From positions 1 to 33,544 of the forward strand of contig CAILKQ010000068.1 of NCBI GenBank assembly GCA_903834825.1: a stretch of DNA of 33,544 nucleotides, given 5' to 3'. The translations under genes were made by a program, and so were the position numbers. The stretch is from an uncultured bacterium. Lineage in GTDB: Bacteria > Bacteroidota > Bacteroidia > Chitinophagales > Chitinophagaceae. Of the stretch, positions 8,080 through 15,841 are shown piece after piece; position 1 is the first letter of the stretch, and the number at the start of each line of letters is the position of its first letter. The notes beneath the pieces are model-generated. The model did no database searches and was not told where the DNA came from. It was given only the letters and a program-made list of their open reading frames with translations.

Positions 8080-8418
8080 ATGAAAAAAGCAATTTTATCT
8101 ATACTGGTCCTTTTTATAGCCTTGGCATCAAGCGCCCAACAAAAAAAACCAGTTACTGTCAAAATCAACACGCCTAGCGTTCAATGTGAGATGTGCAAAA
8201 AAAAGATTGAGGAATACCTGATGTATGAGGAAGGTGTCACCAAAGTGCTTGTGGATTACAAGCAGAAAAAAACAACTGTTACTTACCTGACAGATAGGAC
8301 AAACCTCGATAACATCAAGACAGCCATTGCCAATACGGGTTATGATGCTGAAGAAGTCAAGGCTGCAGAAGATGCCTATGACAAGCTTCCCAAATGTTGC
8401 AAAAAACCTGCAAAATAA
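8080..8418 (+). CDS. Periplasmic heavy-metal-associated (HMA) domain protein
   Basis: Probably a small metal-binding or metal-shuttling protein (copper or another soft metal) in the periplasm. Residues 1-19 form a signal peptide (MKKAILSILVLFIALASSAQ). The following ~70 residues have the ferredoxin-like HMA layout with the metal-binding C-x-x-C in VQCEMCKKKIEEYL (C36, C39) and the VTKVLVDYKQKKTTVTY and IANTGYDAEEV segments. The tail ends in KLPKCCKK, an additional Cys pair that could add a ligand. The usual family size fits. It lies between pyrE and a WbqC-like gene and may simply be carried in the pyrE transcript. No metal-transport ATPase is nearby, so the partner is unknown. Confidence 0.85.
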   Translation: MKKAILSILVLFIALASSAQQKKPVTVKINTPSVQCEMCKKKIEEYLMYEEGVTKVLVDYKQKKTTVTYLTDRTNLDNIKTAIANTGYDAEEVKAAEDAYDKLPKCCKKPAK

Positions 8419-8419
8419 C

Positions 8420-9046
8420 TTGTTAAGCATTGAACTTCAATATTTTCCATGCATCAACGCAATGAGGGATATAGTTGATTGCAAATTGGTTTTTTTTGAC
8501 AATGATCTTTTATTTCGGCGGTCCAGTTTCCGTAACAGAATGATACTCCCCGGAGGCAATGGCCTGGTTTCCATGACTATTCCAGTCGTTGGTGGAAGGT
8601 CGGTCAAGCTGCCATTCAAAGCTGTTGAAATCGATTATACCAGCAACTGGCAACGCAATCATTTTCGCAGCATGGAAACCATCTACGGTAACTCGCCTTT
8701 TTATTTCCAATACAGCGCTTCGCTCATGGAAATTTATGAACAGAAACCACAATACTTGGTTGATTGGAACAGTATCTGTCTTGATTGGGTAGTCAAAAAA
8801 ATGAAAATCAACCTGATTTTGCTTAAAGATGCCAACCAATTAACCGAAAACCAGGAAAAAAAGGAAAGAATTGATTATTATTTGCCGTCTAACCATGATA
8901 ATTCTGGAAAAGGGCCATTCATCAAATATCCTCAATTGTTTGAGGACAGGATTGGTTTTAAGCCCAATGTATCCATTGTAGACCTATTGTTTACCCTTGG
9001 ACCTGATGCGCTAAAGAAAATCACCAATCCTACTAAACCTCTTTGA
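8420..9046 (+). CDS. WbqC-like family protein, probable TTG start
   Basis: A member of the WbqC family, found in polysaccharide and glycan loci and of uncertain biochemical role. Diagnostic stretches are IELQYFPCINAM near the N-terminus, RRSSFRNRMIL, GGNGLVSMTIPV, and the C-terminal SIVDLLFTLGPDA. The ORF track begins at 8327, inside the preceding gene and with unrelated sequence. The family-like protein begins with LSIELQYFP, and the only sensible codon is TTG at 8420, one base after the HMA stop. That gives 208 residues, the expected size. The first ATG (8463) would cut off the conserved QYFP segment. The arrangement suggests translational coupling to the HMA gene. No other glycan-biosynthesis gene is adjacent. 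Confidence 0.85.
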   Translation: MLSIELQYFPCINAMRDIVDCKLVFFDNDLLFRRSSFRNRMILPGGNGLVSMTIPVVGGRSVKLPFKAVEIDYTSNWQRNHFRSMETIYGNSPFYFQYSASLMEIYEQKPQYLVDWNSICLDWVVKKMKINLILLKDANQLTENQEKKERIDYYLPSNHDNSGKGPFIKYPQLFEDRIGFKPNVSIVDLLFTLGPDALKKITNPTKPL

Positions 9047-9064
9047 GAATCAATGGTCTAAGAG

Positions 9065-9095
9065 TTTGTACTTATTCAAATTTTCACTATTTTTC
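9065..9095 (+). promoter_or_regulatory. Promoter of the PKD adhesin / PorP cassette
   Basis: TTTG (9065-9068), a 19-base spacer and TATTTTTC (9088-9095), one base off the TAnnTTTG consensus, in the gap between the WbqC-like gene and the giant gene. The ATG is 14 bases after the -7 box. Confidence 0.55.
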
Positions 9096-9109
9096 CATTT
9101 AGCCAAACA

Positions 9110-12100
9110 ATGTTCATGAGAAGACTGGTTGTTGTTTTTGTTTTGACTTTTTTTGGGACATTTTCCCATGCACAGGATTTTTCCAACAAGGGGAAGGAGT
9201 TTTGGGTTGGCTATGGCAGCCATGTCGCGATGTACAATGCCAATGGAACAGTTGACGCAGGGGGCGGAGCACAGGATATGGTTTTGTATTTTACATCGGA
9301 TCGAAATGCAAATGTTACAGTAAGCATTCCCTCGTTAGGGTGGACTAACACCTATACCGTAGTTGCAAATGCAGTAACCACATCAGCACGTTTACCAAAG
9401 ACAGGAGCACAAGATTCCAGAATTACTAATGAGGGCAAAACTGCTAAAGGAATCCATATAACCTCCGATGTACCCATTATTGCATATGCTCACATTTATA
9501 ACGCTTCGGTATCCGGTGCCACTTTGTTGTTTCCTGTAAACACTTTGGCACGTGAATATTATTCCATCAATTACAAGCAAGTCTCAAATCAGAATTATTC
9601 CTATTGTTTTTCTTATGTTATTGCAACTGAAGATGATACCAATATAGAAATCATTCCAAGCGCAAGAACAATACTAAATAATGCTGGGGACACCATCAAG
9701 GTTAACCTCAACAAAGGAGAGATTTACAATATCCTTGGGAGGTTGAATACTGCATCCAATCCGTTTTTGGGAGAAGACCTGACTGGAACAAAAATCAGAT
9801 CAGTTGCCACCCCCACAAGTCCATGTAAACGGATCGCTGTTTTTTCAGGATCTGGTAAATTGAGCATCTCCTGCAACAATGGATCAGGAAGTGCTGATAA
9901 CTACATGCAACAAGCATTTCCATCCAATGCCTGGGGTAAAAAATATCTTACCGTTCCAACCTTGAGAATGCCAAATAATTTTTTTCGTGTTGCCATCAGC
10001 AAGCCTGGTACTGTGGTAAAAAGAAATGGCACAGCGCTTACAGGCTTACAAGGTGGTTTTTATTACGAATACCAAAGCAACACACCGGATCTCCTGGAAT
10101 CTGATCAACCTATAATGGTTGCCCAATATATTACCACTGCAAACAGCTGTGGCAATACCCAAATTGCTGGCAATGGCGATCCTGAAATGATATACATCAG
10201 TCCTATTGAGCAAACAATAGATAAGGTAACAGTAAACTCCACACCCAATGCGGGGATAAACCAGCACTATATCAATATTGCCATTCACAAGAATGGGGTA
10301 AGTTCTTTAAAAATTGATGGTGTCGCTCCAGTGATAGTATCAACTGTTCATCCACAGGAATCTAATTATGCCTATTACCAAGTTCAGGTGGGGGCAGGCT
10401 CGCATACCATTCAAGCTGATTCTGGTTTCAATGCCATTGCATATGGTTATGGTGGTGCTGAAACCTATGGCTATAACGCCGGGGCTAACGTGAAGGATCT
10501 TTACCAGACCCTGACCACCAACAATAAATTTGCAACAGTAAAACTGCCTGCTACTTGTAAGGGAACACCTTTCAATATTGCTATTACTTTACCTTATGAG
10601 CCACTTTCCCTTGAATGGAAGGTTCCCAATTATCCGGCAATTCCTAAAGACAATGCTCCAAAATATGATTCAACATATTTGGTCAGTGGTAAACGTATTT
10701 ATAGCTATTCATTGAAAGGAACTTATATTTATAATACGATCAGCACCTATAATATCCAAGTAATTGCCAACAACCCAACCACAGATGGATGTACTGGAGA
10801 ACAGCAAATTGATTTTGATTTGCAGGTTTTTGAACCACCCAAAGGAGGGTTTAAGTTTACATCATCGAATTGCATCACTGATTCAATCGCATTTGTTGAT
10901 ACAACTACGTCTACTGCCAGGCCGGTTATTGGCTATTCATGGGATATGGGTGACGGAAACTTCTCTGCACTGAAAAATTTCAGTTATAAGTACAAGAATC
11001 CTGGGAAATATACAGTCAAGTATTTTGCCTACACGGATGTAGGTTGTTTGACAGATACCATCTCACAAGATGTATATGTAGACAGCGTTCCAGTTGCTAA
11101 TTTTTCCATCCTTGGTCAAACCTGCCAAAACAAAGATGTCACGTTCGTTGATGCTTCCCGTGTTGGGGGAGGATCAAAAATAGTAAAGTGGTTGTGGGTA
11201 ACTAATAATTCATTTACCAATGCTACCAATGCATCAGTAGTGGAGAAATTTACGGGTTTGCAACAATACAACGTACAATTGAGGGTCGTCACAGAATATG
11301 GTTGTTTTAGCCCAACCAAGTCATTACTGTTTTCAAACAACCCCAACCCATCTGTAGATTTCAGTTTACCCAAAATCTGCTTGCCTGATGGTATGGGAAC
11401 CTTTAATGACCTAAGCACCATCGTTGATGGAAGCCAGGCCTCATTTATCCGCAACTGGTCTTTTGGAGATCCAAATGCATCTCCAACCAATCCTGATACT
11501 GCGATTAATCGTATTTCACCTACACATAAATATACTGCTGTAGGTCCTTATACAGTTAAATTAATCATCAGATCCAACAATGGTTGCGTAGATAGTTTGA
11601 GCAAACAATTGACCCAGGTGTTTGCACAGCCAAAGGCTGAATTCACCGTTACTCCTGAAGTTTGTTTAAGGGAAAATACAAAAATGAATGACCAGACCAA
11701 TCCGCAGGGAAGAACCATGTTCAAATGGAATTGGACCTTATCCAATGGATTGAAAGATACCCTCCAAAATCCATTGTTCACACTCACAACAGCAGGTACT
11801 TATACAGCGAAATTGGTTGGCTTTACAGCAGATGGTTGCATCAGCGATACTGCTACAAAATCGTTTGTTGTTCATCCATTGCCTGTTGCCAATTTTAAGG
11901 TCATAGATCCGGCTTGCGAAACCGAAACCGTTTCATTTGAGCAGTTGTCAACCGCAAATGTAGGAACTTTAACAAGGTGGAATTGGCGATTGGGCAATGC
12001 AACAACTCCCCAAGATTTTACCAATGCCAATCAGGTAACAAAAACCTTTGCAGTCTGGGGTGACCAGGTGATCAAGTTGATGGTCGAGAACAGCAAAGGG

Positions 12101-14257
12101 TGCAAAAGTGATACTACAACCAAAACAATTCGGATTCATCCTAAACCAGTCGTCAACAACAGCATACCCGAAGTGTGCTTGAACGACGCATTTGCAGAAT
12201 TCTCAGACAGCACTAAAATTGCAGATAACAGTACAGGTTTTGCGCATCTTTGGAGATTTGGTGATGCCAATGCCATCCCTTCAAATCCTGATAGCTCAGT
12301 ATTGAAAGACCCAAGACACAAATACACAGCTGCTGGCACATACACCATGTCTCACAGGGTAACCAGTCTTGCGGGTTGCGTCTCTACTAAATCAACATCT
12401 TTTATTGTAAGTGGTGCAGTACCTAAATCCAACTTTGTGGTTTTGTTGCCAGATTCACTTTGTAGCAACGATACCGTAAGGATAAAAAATCTGTCTACCG
12501 TAGACTTTGGATTTATCGGTAAACTTGAAATCTATTGGGATTACGACAATAATCCAACGGTTAAGGATATCGACCAACTTCCGGATTCAGGAAAGATATA
12601 CAAACATGTTTATCCAAAGTTTTCCAATCAGCCGCTTAAGCCTGTCAGAATTGTGGTTCGCGCATTTTCTGGTGGTAGCTGCTCTGATGATGAAAATAGT
12701 CAGGTAAAATTGTTGGGAAGCCCTGCTGTACAATTTGATTCAATCCCAGGCATTTGCCTTGAAGCAACACCACGACAAATTACCCAAACAAAATATACTG
12801 ATGTAACAGGAATTGCACCTGGCGATTCAGTCTTTACCGGTAAAGGAGTTAATACAAAAGGTTTATATTCCCCTTTGATTGCCGGTGCAGGTACATATTT
12901 TTTACAATATACTTTCACCGCTTCCAATGGTTGCAAGGATACAGCAAGCAAAAGCATCATTGTTTGGCCCAGACCAACAGCAGATTTTGTTTTTAGCACC
13001 TTGAATTGTGAAAAAAACCCAATCACGTTCACCAGTAAATCAATTCCTAATACTGGTACACTGGTGAAATGGAACTGGAACTTTGGAGATGGTTCGCCCA
13101 TTCAATCCACAGGAAATGCCAGTCCTTTGAACTATGTTTATTCTTTATACAAAACCTACAATGTTAGCCTGGATGTTGTAACCAATAACGGATGTACAAG
13201 TCAACCGAAAATACTTCCTGTGTTGGTTCATCCGCTCCCCCTGCTGAATTTTGATCTTCCAAAAGTTTGTCTACCAGAAGGGAAGGCCTTGTTCACCAAC
13301 AATACCACCATACCAGATGGATCTGGCTCGCTACTCACATATTTATGGAATTTTGGCAATCCCAACAATACCAATCCAGCTGTTACCAAAGATGGTACAC
13401 ACAATTATCTTTCTTTAGGAAGTTACAGTGTAAAATTGGTAGCAACAAGCAACAACAATTGTAAAGATTCACTGACCAGGCTGCTGGTTGATGTATTTCC
13501 CCAACCCAAAGCAATCTATACAAGCCTTGATTCTGTATGCCTGGGAAAAGACATTCAATTTAGTGACAAAAGCAATGGATTTGTAAGACCCATCACAGCG
13601 TGGAACTGGGATTTTGGCAATGGCAATGTAGATAAGACAAAAAATCCGCTCTATTTATACAGGGCTACTGGAACCTTCAATGTTAGCTTGTTTGTAGTTA
13701 GTGCTGAAGGTTGTGTCTCTGACACGGCAGTAAAATCCATTACCATCCATCCTTATCCGAAAATATCTGCCGGACCCGACATGTATGTATTGGATGATGG
13801 TCAAAAAACAATTGTTGCCACAGCTACGGGGAACTCCCTCACTTATGCCTGGTCACCAGCGACTTATCTCAATTTTACCGATATTCTTCAGCCTTTGGTT
13901 GTAAAGCCGCAAGACGATATTGTATATACCCTCAGTGTTACGGGTAGGGGTAATTGTACAAGCACGGATGATATTGCTATTACAGTTCTGAAACTTCCAA
14001 AGCCCCCCAATACTTTCACCCCCAATGGTGATGGCATCAATGATCTATGGGATATCAAATACCTGGATCAATATCCAGGTTGTATCTTAGAGGTGTATTC
14101 GCCCCAGGGCCAACTTGTTTTCAGGTCTGAAGGATATGCAAAACCTTGGGATGGAACGTACAAAGGAAATGCATTGCCAACTGGCACATATTATTTTGTG
14201 ATTGATCCGAAATCTGGCAGAAAGAAAGTTGCTGGATATGTAACCATTTTTAAATAG
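9110..14257 (+). CDS. Giant surface protein: IgGFc-binding-like domain, PKD repeats, type IX sorting domain
   Basis: A 1715-residue secreted, probably surface-attached protein. Signal peptide at residues 1 to about 22 (MRRLVVVFVLTFFGTFSHAQ; ATG 9116 is an alternative start). Residues about 25-480 resemble the IgGFc-binding-protein N-terminal domain of bacterial adhesins (GKEFWVGYGSH, DMVLYFTSDRNANVTVSIP). From about 580 to 1550 there are eleven ~85-residue beta modules, mostly PKD (YSWDMGDG, WNWNFGDGS, LWNFGNPN, WNWDFGNGN). Each typically has one Cys near its start and a second in a GC before its last strand, suggesting an internal disulfide. The C-terminus (from about 1631, NTFTPNGDGINDLWDIKYLD ... 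GTYYFVID ... VAGYVTIFK) is the gliding-motility-type T9SS signal. The likely role is adhesion or matrix binding; no enzymatic domain is visible. The PorP/SprF gene begins 2 bases later, a common pairing for this secretion class. Confidence 0.93.
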   Translation: MFMRRLVVVFVLTFFGTFSHAQDFSNKGKEFWVGYGSHVAMYNANGTVDAGGGAQDMVLYFTSDRNANVTVSIPSLGWTNTYTVVANAVTTSARLPKTGAQDSRITNEGKTAKGIHITSDVPIIAYAHIYNASVSGATLLFPVNTLAREYYSINYKQVSNQNYSYCFSYVIATEDDTNIEIIPSARTILNNAGDTIKVNLNKGEIYNILGRLNTASNPFLGEDLTGTKIRSVATPTSPCKRIAVFSGSGKLSISCNNGSGSADNYMQQAFPSNAWGKKYLTVPTLRMPNNFFRVAISKPGTVVKRNGTALTGLQGGFYYEYQSNTPDLLESDQPIMVAQYITTANSCGNTQIAGNGDPEMIYISPIEQTIDKVTVNSTPNAGINQHYINIAIHKNGVSSLKIDGVAPVIVSTVHPQESNYAYYQVQVGAGSHTIQADSGFNAIAYGYGGAETYGYNAGANVKDLYQTLTTNNKFATVKLPATCKGTPFNIAITLPYEPLSLEWKVPNYPAIPKDNAPKYDSTYLVSGKRIYSYSLKGTYIYNTISTYNIQVIANNPTTDGCTGEQQIDFDLQVFEPPKGGFKFTSSNCITDSIAFVDTTTSTARPVIGYSWDMGDGNFSALKNFSYKYKNPGKYTVKYFAYTDVGCLTDTISQDVYVDSVPVANFSILGQTCQNKDVTFVDASRVGGGSKIVKWLWVTNNSFTNATNASVVEKFTGLQQYNVQLRVVTEYGCFSPTKSLLFSNNPNPSVDFSLPKICLPDGMGTFNDLSTIVDGSQASFIRNWSFGDPNASPTNPDTAINRISPTHKYTAVGPYTVKLIIRSNNGCVDSLSKQLTQVFAQPKAEFTVTPEVCLRENTKMNDQTNPQGRTMFKWNWTLSNGLKDTLQNPLFTLTTAGTYTAKLVGFTADGCISDTATKSFVVHPLPVANFKVIDPACETETVSFEQLSTANVGTLTRWNWRLGNATTPQDFTNANQVTKTFAVWGDQVIKLMVENSKGCKSDTTTKTIRIHPKPVVNNSIPEVCLNDAFAEFSDSTKIADNSTGFAHLWRFGDANAIPSNPDSSVLKDPRHKYTAAGTYTMSHRVTSLAGCVSTKSTSFIVSGAVPKSNFVVLLPDSLCSNDTVRIKNLSTVDFGFIGKLEIYWDYDNNPTVKDIDQLPDSGKIYKHVYPKFSNQPLKPVRIVVRAFSGGSCSDDENSQVKLLGSPAVQFDSIPGICLEATPRQITQTKYTDVTGIAPGDSVFTGKGVNTKGLYSPLIAGAGTYFLQYTFTASNGCKDTASKSIIVWPRPTADFVFSTLNCEKNPITFTSKSIPNTGTLVKWNWNFGDGSPIQSTGNASPLNYVYSLYKTYNVSLDVVTNNGCTSQPKILPVLVHPLPLLNFDLPKVCLPEGKALFTNNTTIPDGSGSLLTYLWNFGNPNNTNPAVTKDGTHNYLSLGSYSVKLVATSNNNCKDSLTRLLVDVFPQPKAIYTSLDSVCLGKDIQFSDKSNGFVRPITAWNWDFGNGNVDKTKNPLYLYRATGTFNVSLFVVSAEGCVSDTAVKSITIHPYPKISAGPDMYVLDDGQKTIVATATGNSLTYAWSPATYLNFTDILQPLVVKPQDDIVYTLSVTGRGNCTSTDDIAITVLKLPKPPNTFTPNGDGINDLWDIKYLDQYPGCILEVYSPQGQLVFRSEGYAKPWDGTYKGNALPTGTYYFVIDPKSGRKKVAGYVTIFK

Positions 14258-14259
14258 AA

Positions 14260-15282
14260 ATGATGAGAAGATTGTTTTTGTTGATTGTCTGTTTTGTTTT
14301 TGTGAATGTATCCAATGCACAACAAAGGCCACACTATACCCAGTACATCATGAACAATTATATTGTCAATCCTGCCATTGGGGGTATTGAGAATTATGTT
14401 GATGTAAAACTCAGTGCCAGAAATCAATGGATTGGCATTGAAGGTGCCCCAAAAACTTTTTATGCCACCATTCATGGGGCAATAGGTAAATCTGACTACC
14501 GAGAATCAGCCAACTCTTTTGACATGAAAGGGCAAAACCCCAGAGGAAAAGAGTATTGGGCCAATTATACTTCAGCCCCTCCACATCATGGGTTAGGGTT
14601 TACCGCAGTCAATTACTCTACAGGCTATATCAACCGCATGACCACCTACGCAACCTATTCCTATCATGTAGGCCTTACTGCTACAACAAGTCTTGCAGCT
14701 GGTTTTGGTGCAGGATTTTCATCCATCAATGTCAACAAAAGCAAGATCACACTTGCAACAGCATTTGACCCGGCAATTGGTACATCAGTCAATGATATCA
14801 GCAAAATCAAGCCAGAGTTGAATGCAGGCTTATGGTTGTATTCTTCCAATTATTTTGCAGGTCTTTCCGCCCAACAAATCATTCCTGTACGGTTCAATCT
14901 GGTTGACAGCGCTGCCTATAAATCAACACTCGTTCCACATTTGTTTGCCACGGCTGGTTACCGTTTTTTCCTCAGCCAGGATATAACGGTATTGCCTTCT
15001 GTGATGTTGAGGTATATTGCTGCCACACCCTTGGCCGTTGACGCTAATGCCAAGATGCAGTTCAGGGATCTTATGTGGATCGGTGCCAACTACAGGATGG
15101 GGGATGGATTCGCAGGTATGGTTGGACTCAATGTTGCCCATACCTTCAATATCAGTTATGCATATGATCTCAACAAGGGAAAATATCTCTTAAGTACCAT
15201 GAACCGTGGCACCCATGAAATTGTACTCGGTTTCACCCTGAACAATGCATATGGAGATCTTTGTCCAAGGAATGTTTGGTAA
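14260..15282 (+). CDS. PorP/SprF family type IX secretion-associated outer-membrane protein
   Basis: A beta-barrel outer-membrane protein of the PorP/SprF family, which helps display or translocate large type IX substrates. Signal peptide (MMRRLFLLIVCFVFVNVSNAQ), then the diagnostic start of the mature protein (RPHYTQYIMNNYIVNPAIGG) and SARNQWIGIEGAPKTF. The rest alternates hydrophobic and polar strands and ends in HEIVLGFTLNN before a short tail. 340 residues is the normal size. It begins 2 bases after the giant PKD gene and is surely co-transcribed. The inference that it serves that adhesin rests on this coupling and on the known PorP/SprF-partner arrangement (for example SprF with SprB). 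Confidence 0.93.
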   Translation: MMRRLFLLIVCFVFVNVSNAQQRPHYTQYIMNNYIVNPAIGGIENYVDVKLSARNQWIGIEGAPKTFYATIHGAIGKSDYRESANSFDMKGQNPRGKEYWANYTSAPPHHGLGFTAVNYSTGYINRMTTYATYSYHVGLTATTSLAAGFGAGFSSINVNKSKITLATAFDPAIGTSVNDISKIKPELNAGLWLYSSNYFAGLSAQQIIPVRFNLVDSAAYKSTLVPHLFATAGYRFFLSQDITVLPSVMLRYIAATPLAVDANAKMQFRDLMWIGANYRMGDGFAGMVGLNVAHTFNISYAYDLNKGKYLLSTMNRGTHEIVLGFTLNNAYGDLCPRNVW

Positions 15283-15319
15283 TCCCTCAAATCTGCTTAA
15301 TTTTATAAAAATTCAAAAC

Positions 15320-15754
15320 ATGTTCAATCGGTCCTTGGCTTTTTCATTGATGATGGTGGTTTGTTTGACCATTTCATGTACCAAAAAAACTACACCCACC
15401 CCAATACCTCCCACACCACCACCACCTGTAGTTGAAGTGGAAGACAATATACTATTTTCATTGGACCCAGATCCAGGAACCACTACAGCTACAGCCTTGT
15501 CTGGTATTTATTCCTTCAAGGTAATTTTGAGTTCTAAAATGCCAACGACAGGCATCAGCATTGACATTACAACAAAAGCTGATCCTTCAGGAACATTGCT
15601 GGAAAGCCAAAATGTGAAATCTACTGTTGCCTCCACTGAAATTTCTACTGGTACATTGGTTTCAGGCTCCCTTTACAGTGTTACTGTTGCTGTAACCAGT
15701 CAAAAGACTGCAAGCAATACTTTAACCAAAACATTCAAAGTTGCCAGGAAATAA
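15320..15754 (+). CDS. Small putative lipoprotein with Ig-like fold
   Basis: Unrecognised small exported protein. The ORF track starts at 15245, inside the porP-like gene. The signal peptide begins at MFNRSLAFSLMMVVCLTISC, so ATG 15320 is the likely start (144 residues). The hydrophobic stretch ends in TISC-TKK, a plausible lipobox, implying lipidation at that Cys. A Thr/Pro-rich linker (TPTPIPPTPPPP) leads to a ~95-residue beta-rich domain (FSLDPDPGTTTATALSGIYS ... LVSGSLYSVTVAVTSQ) of Ig/fibronectin-like character. It lies at the end of the adhesin-PorP unit, just before a strong terminator, so it may be a periplasmic or surface accessory of that cassette. The function is not known. Confidence 0.75.
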   Translation: MFNRSLAFSLMMVVCLTISCTKKTTPTPIPPTPPPPVVEVEDNILFSLDPDPGTTTATALSGIYSFKVILSSKMPTTGISIDITTKADPSGTLLESQNVKSTVASTEISTGTLVSGSLYSVTVAVTSQKTASNTLTKTFKVARK

Positions 15755-15788
15755 ACAATCTGAATTTTCCTTAAATACATTCGTACAT

Positions 15789-15821
15789 AAAAAATCCCCT
15801 TCATTTGAAGGGGATTTTTTT
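15789..15821. terminator. Bidirectional rho-independent terminator between the lipoprotein gene and hppA
   Basis: The inverted repeat AAAAAATCCCCTTC - ATTT - GAAGGGGATTTTTT ends in a T-run on both strands. It separates the plus-strand surface cassette from the convergent minus-strand pyrophosphatase gene. Confidence 0.92.
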
Positions 15822-15841
15822 ATTGCTCATATTCACAAACA

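Noticed and set aside
10850-13760. Repetitive DNA that might suggest a CRISPR or tandem repeat array
   Set aside because: The repetition is at protein level (PKD modules of about 85 residues) inside one open frame; there are no short identical DNA repeats with spacers.
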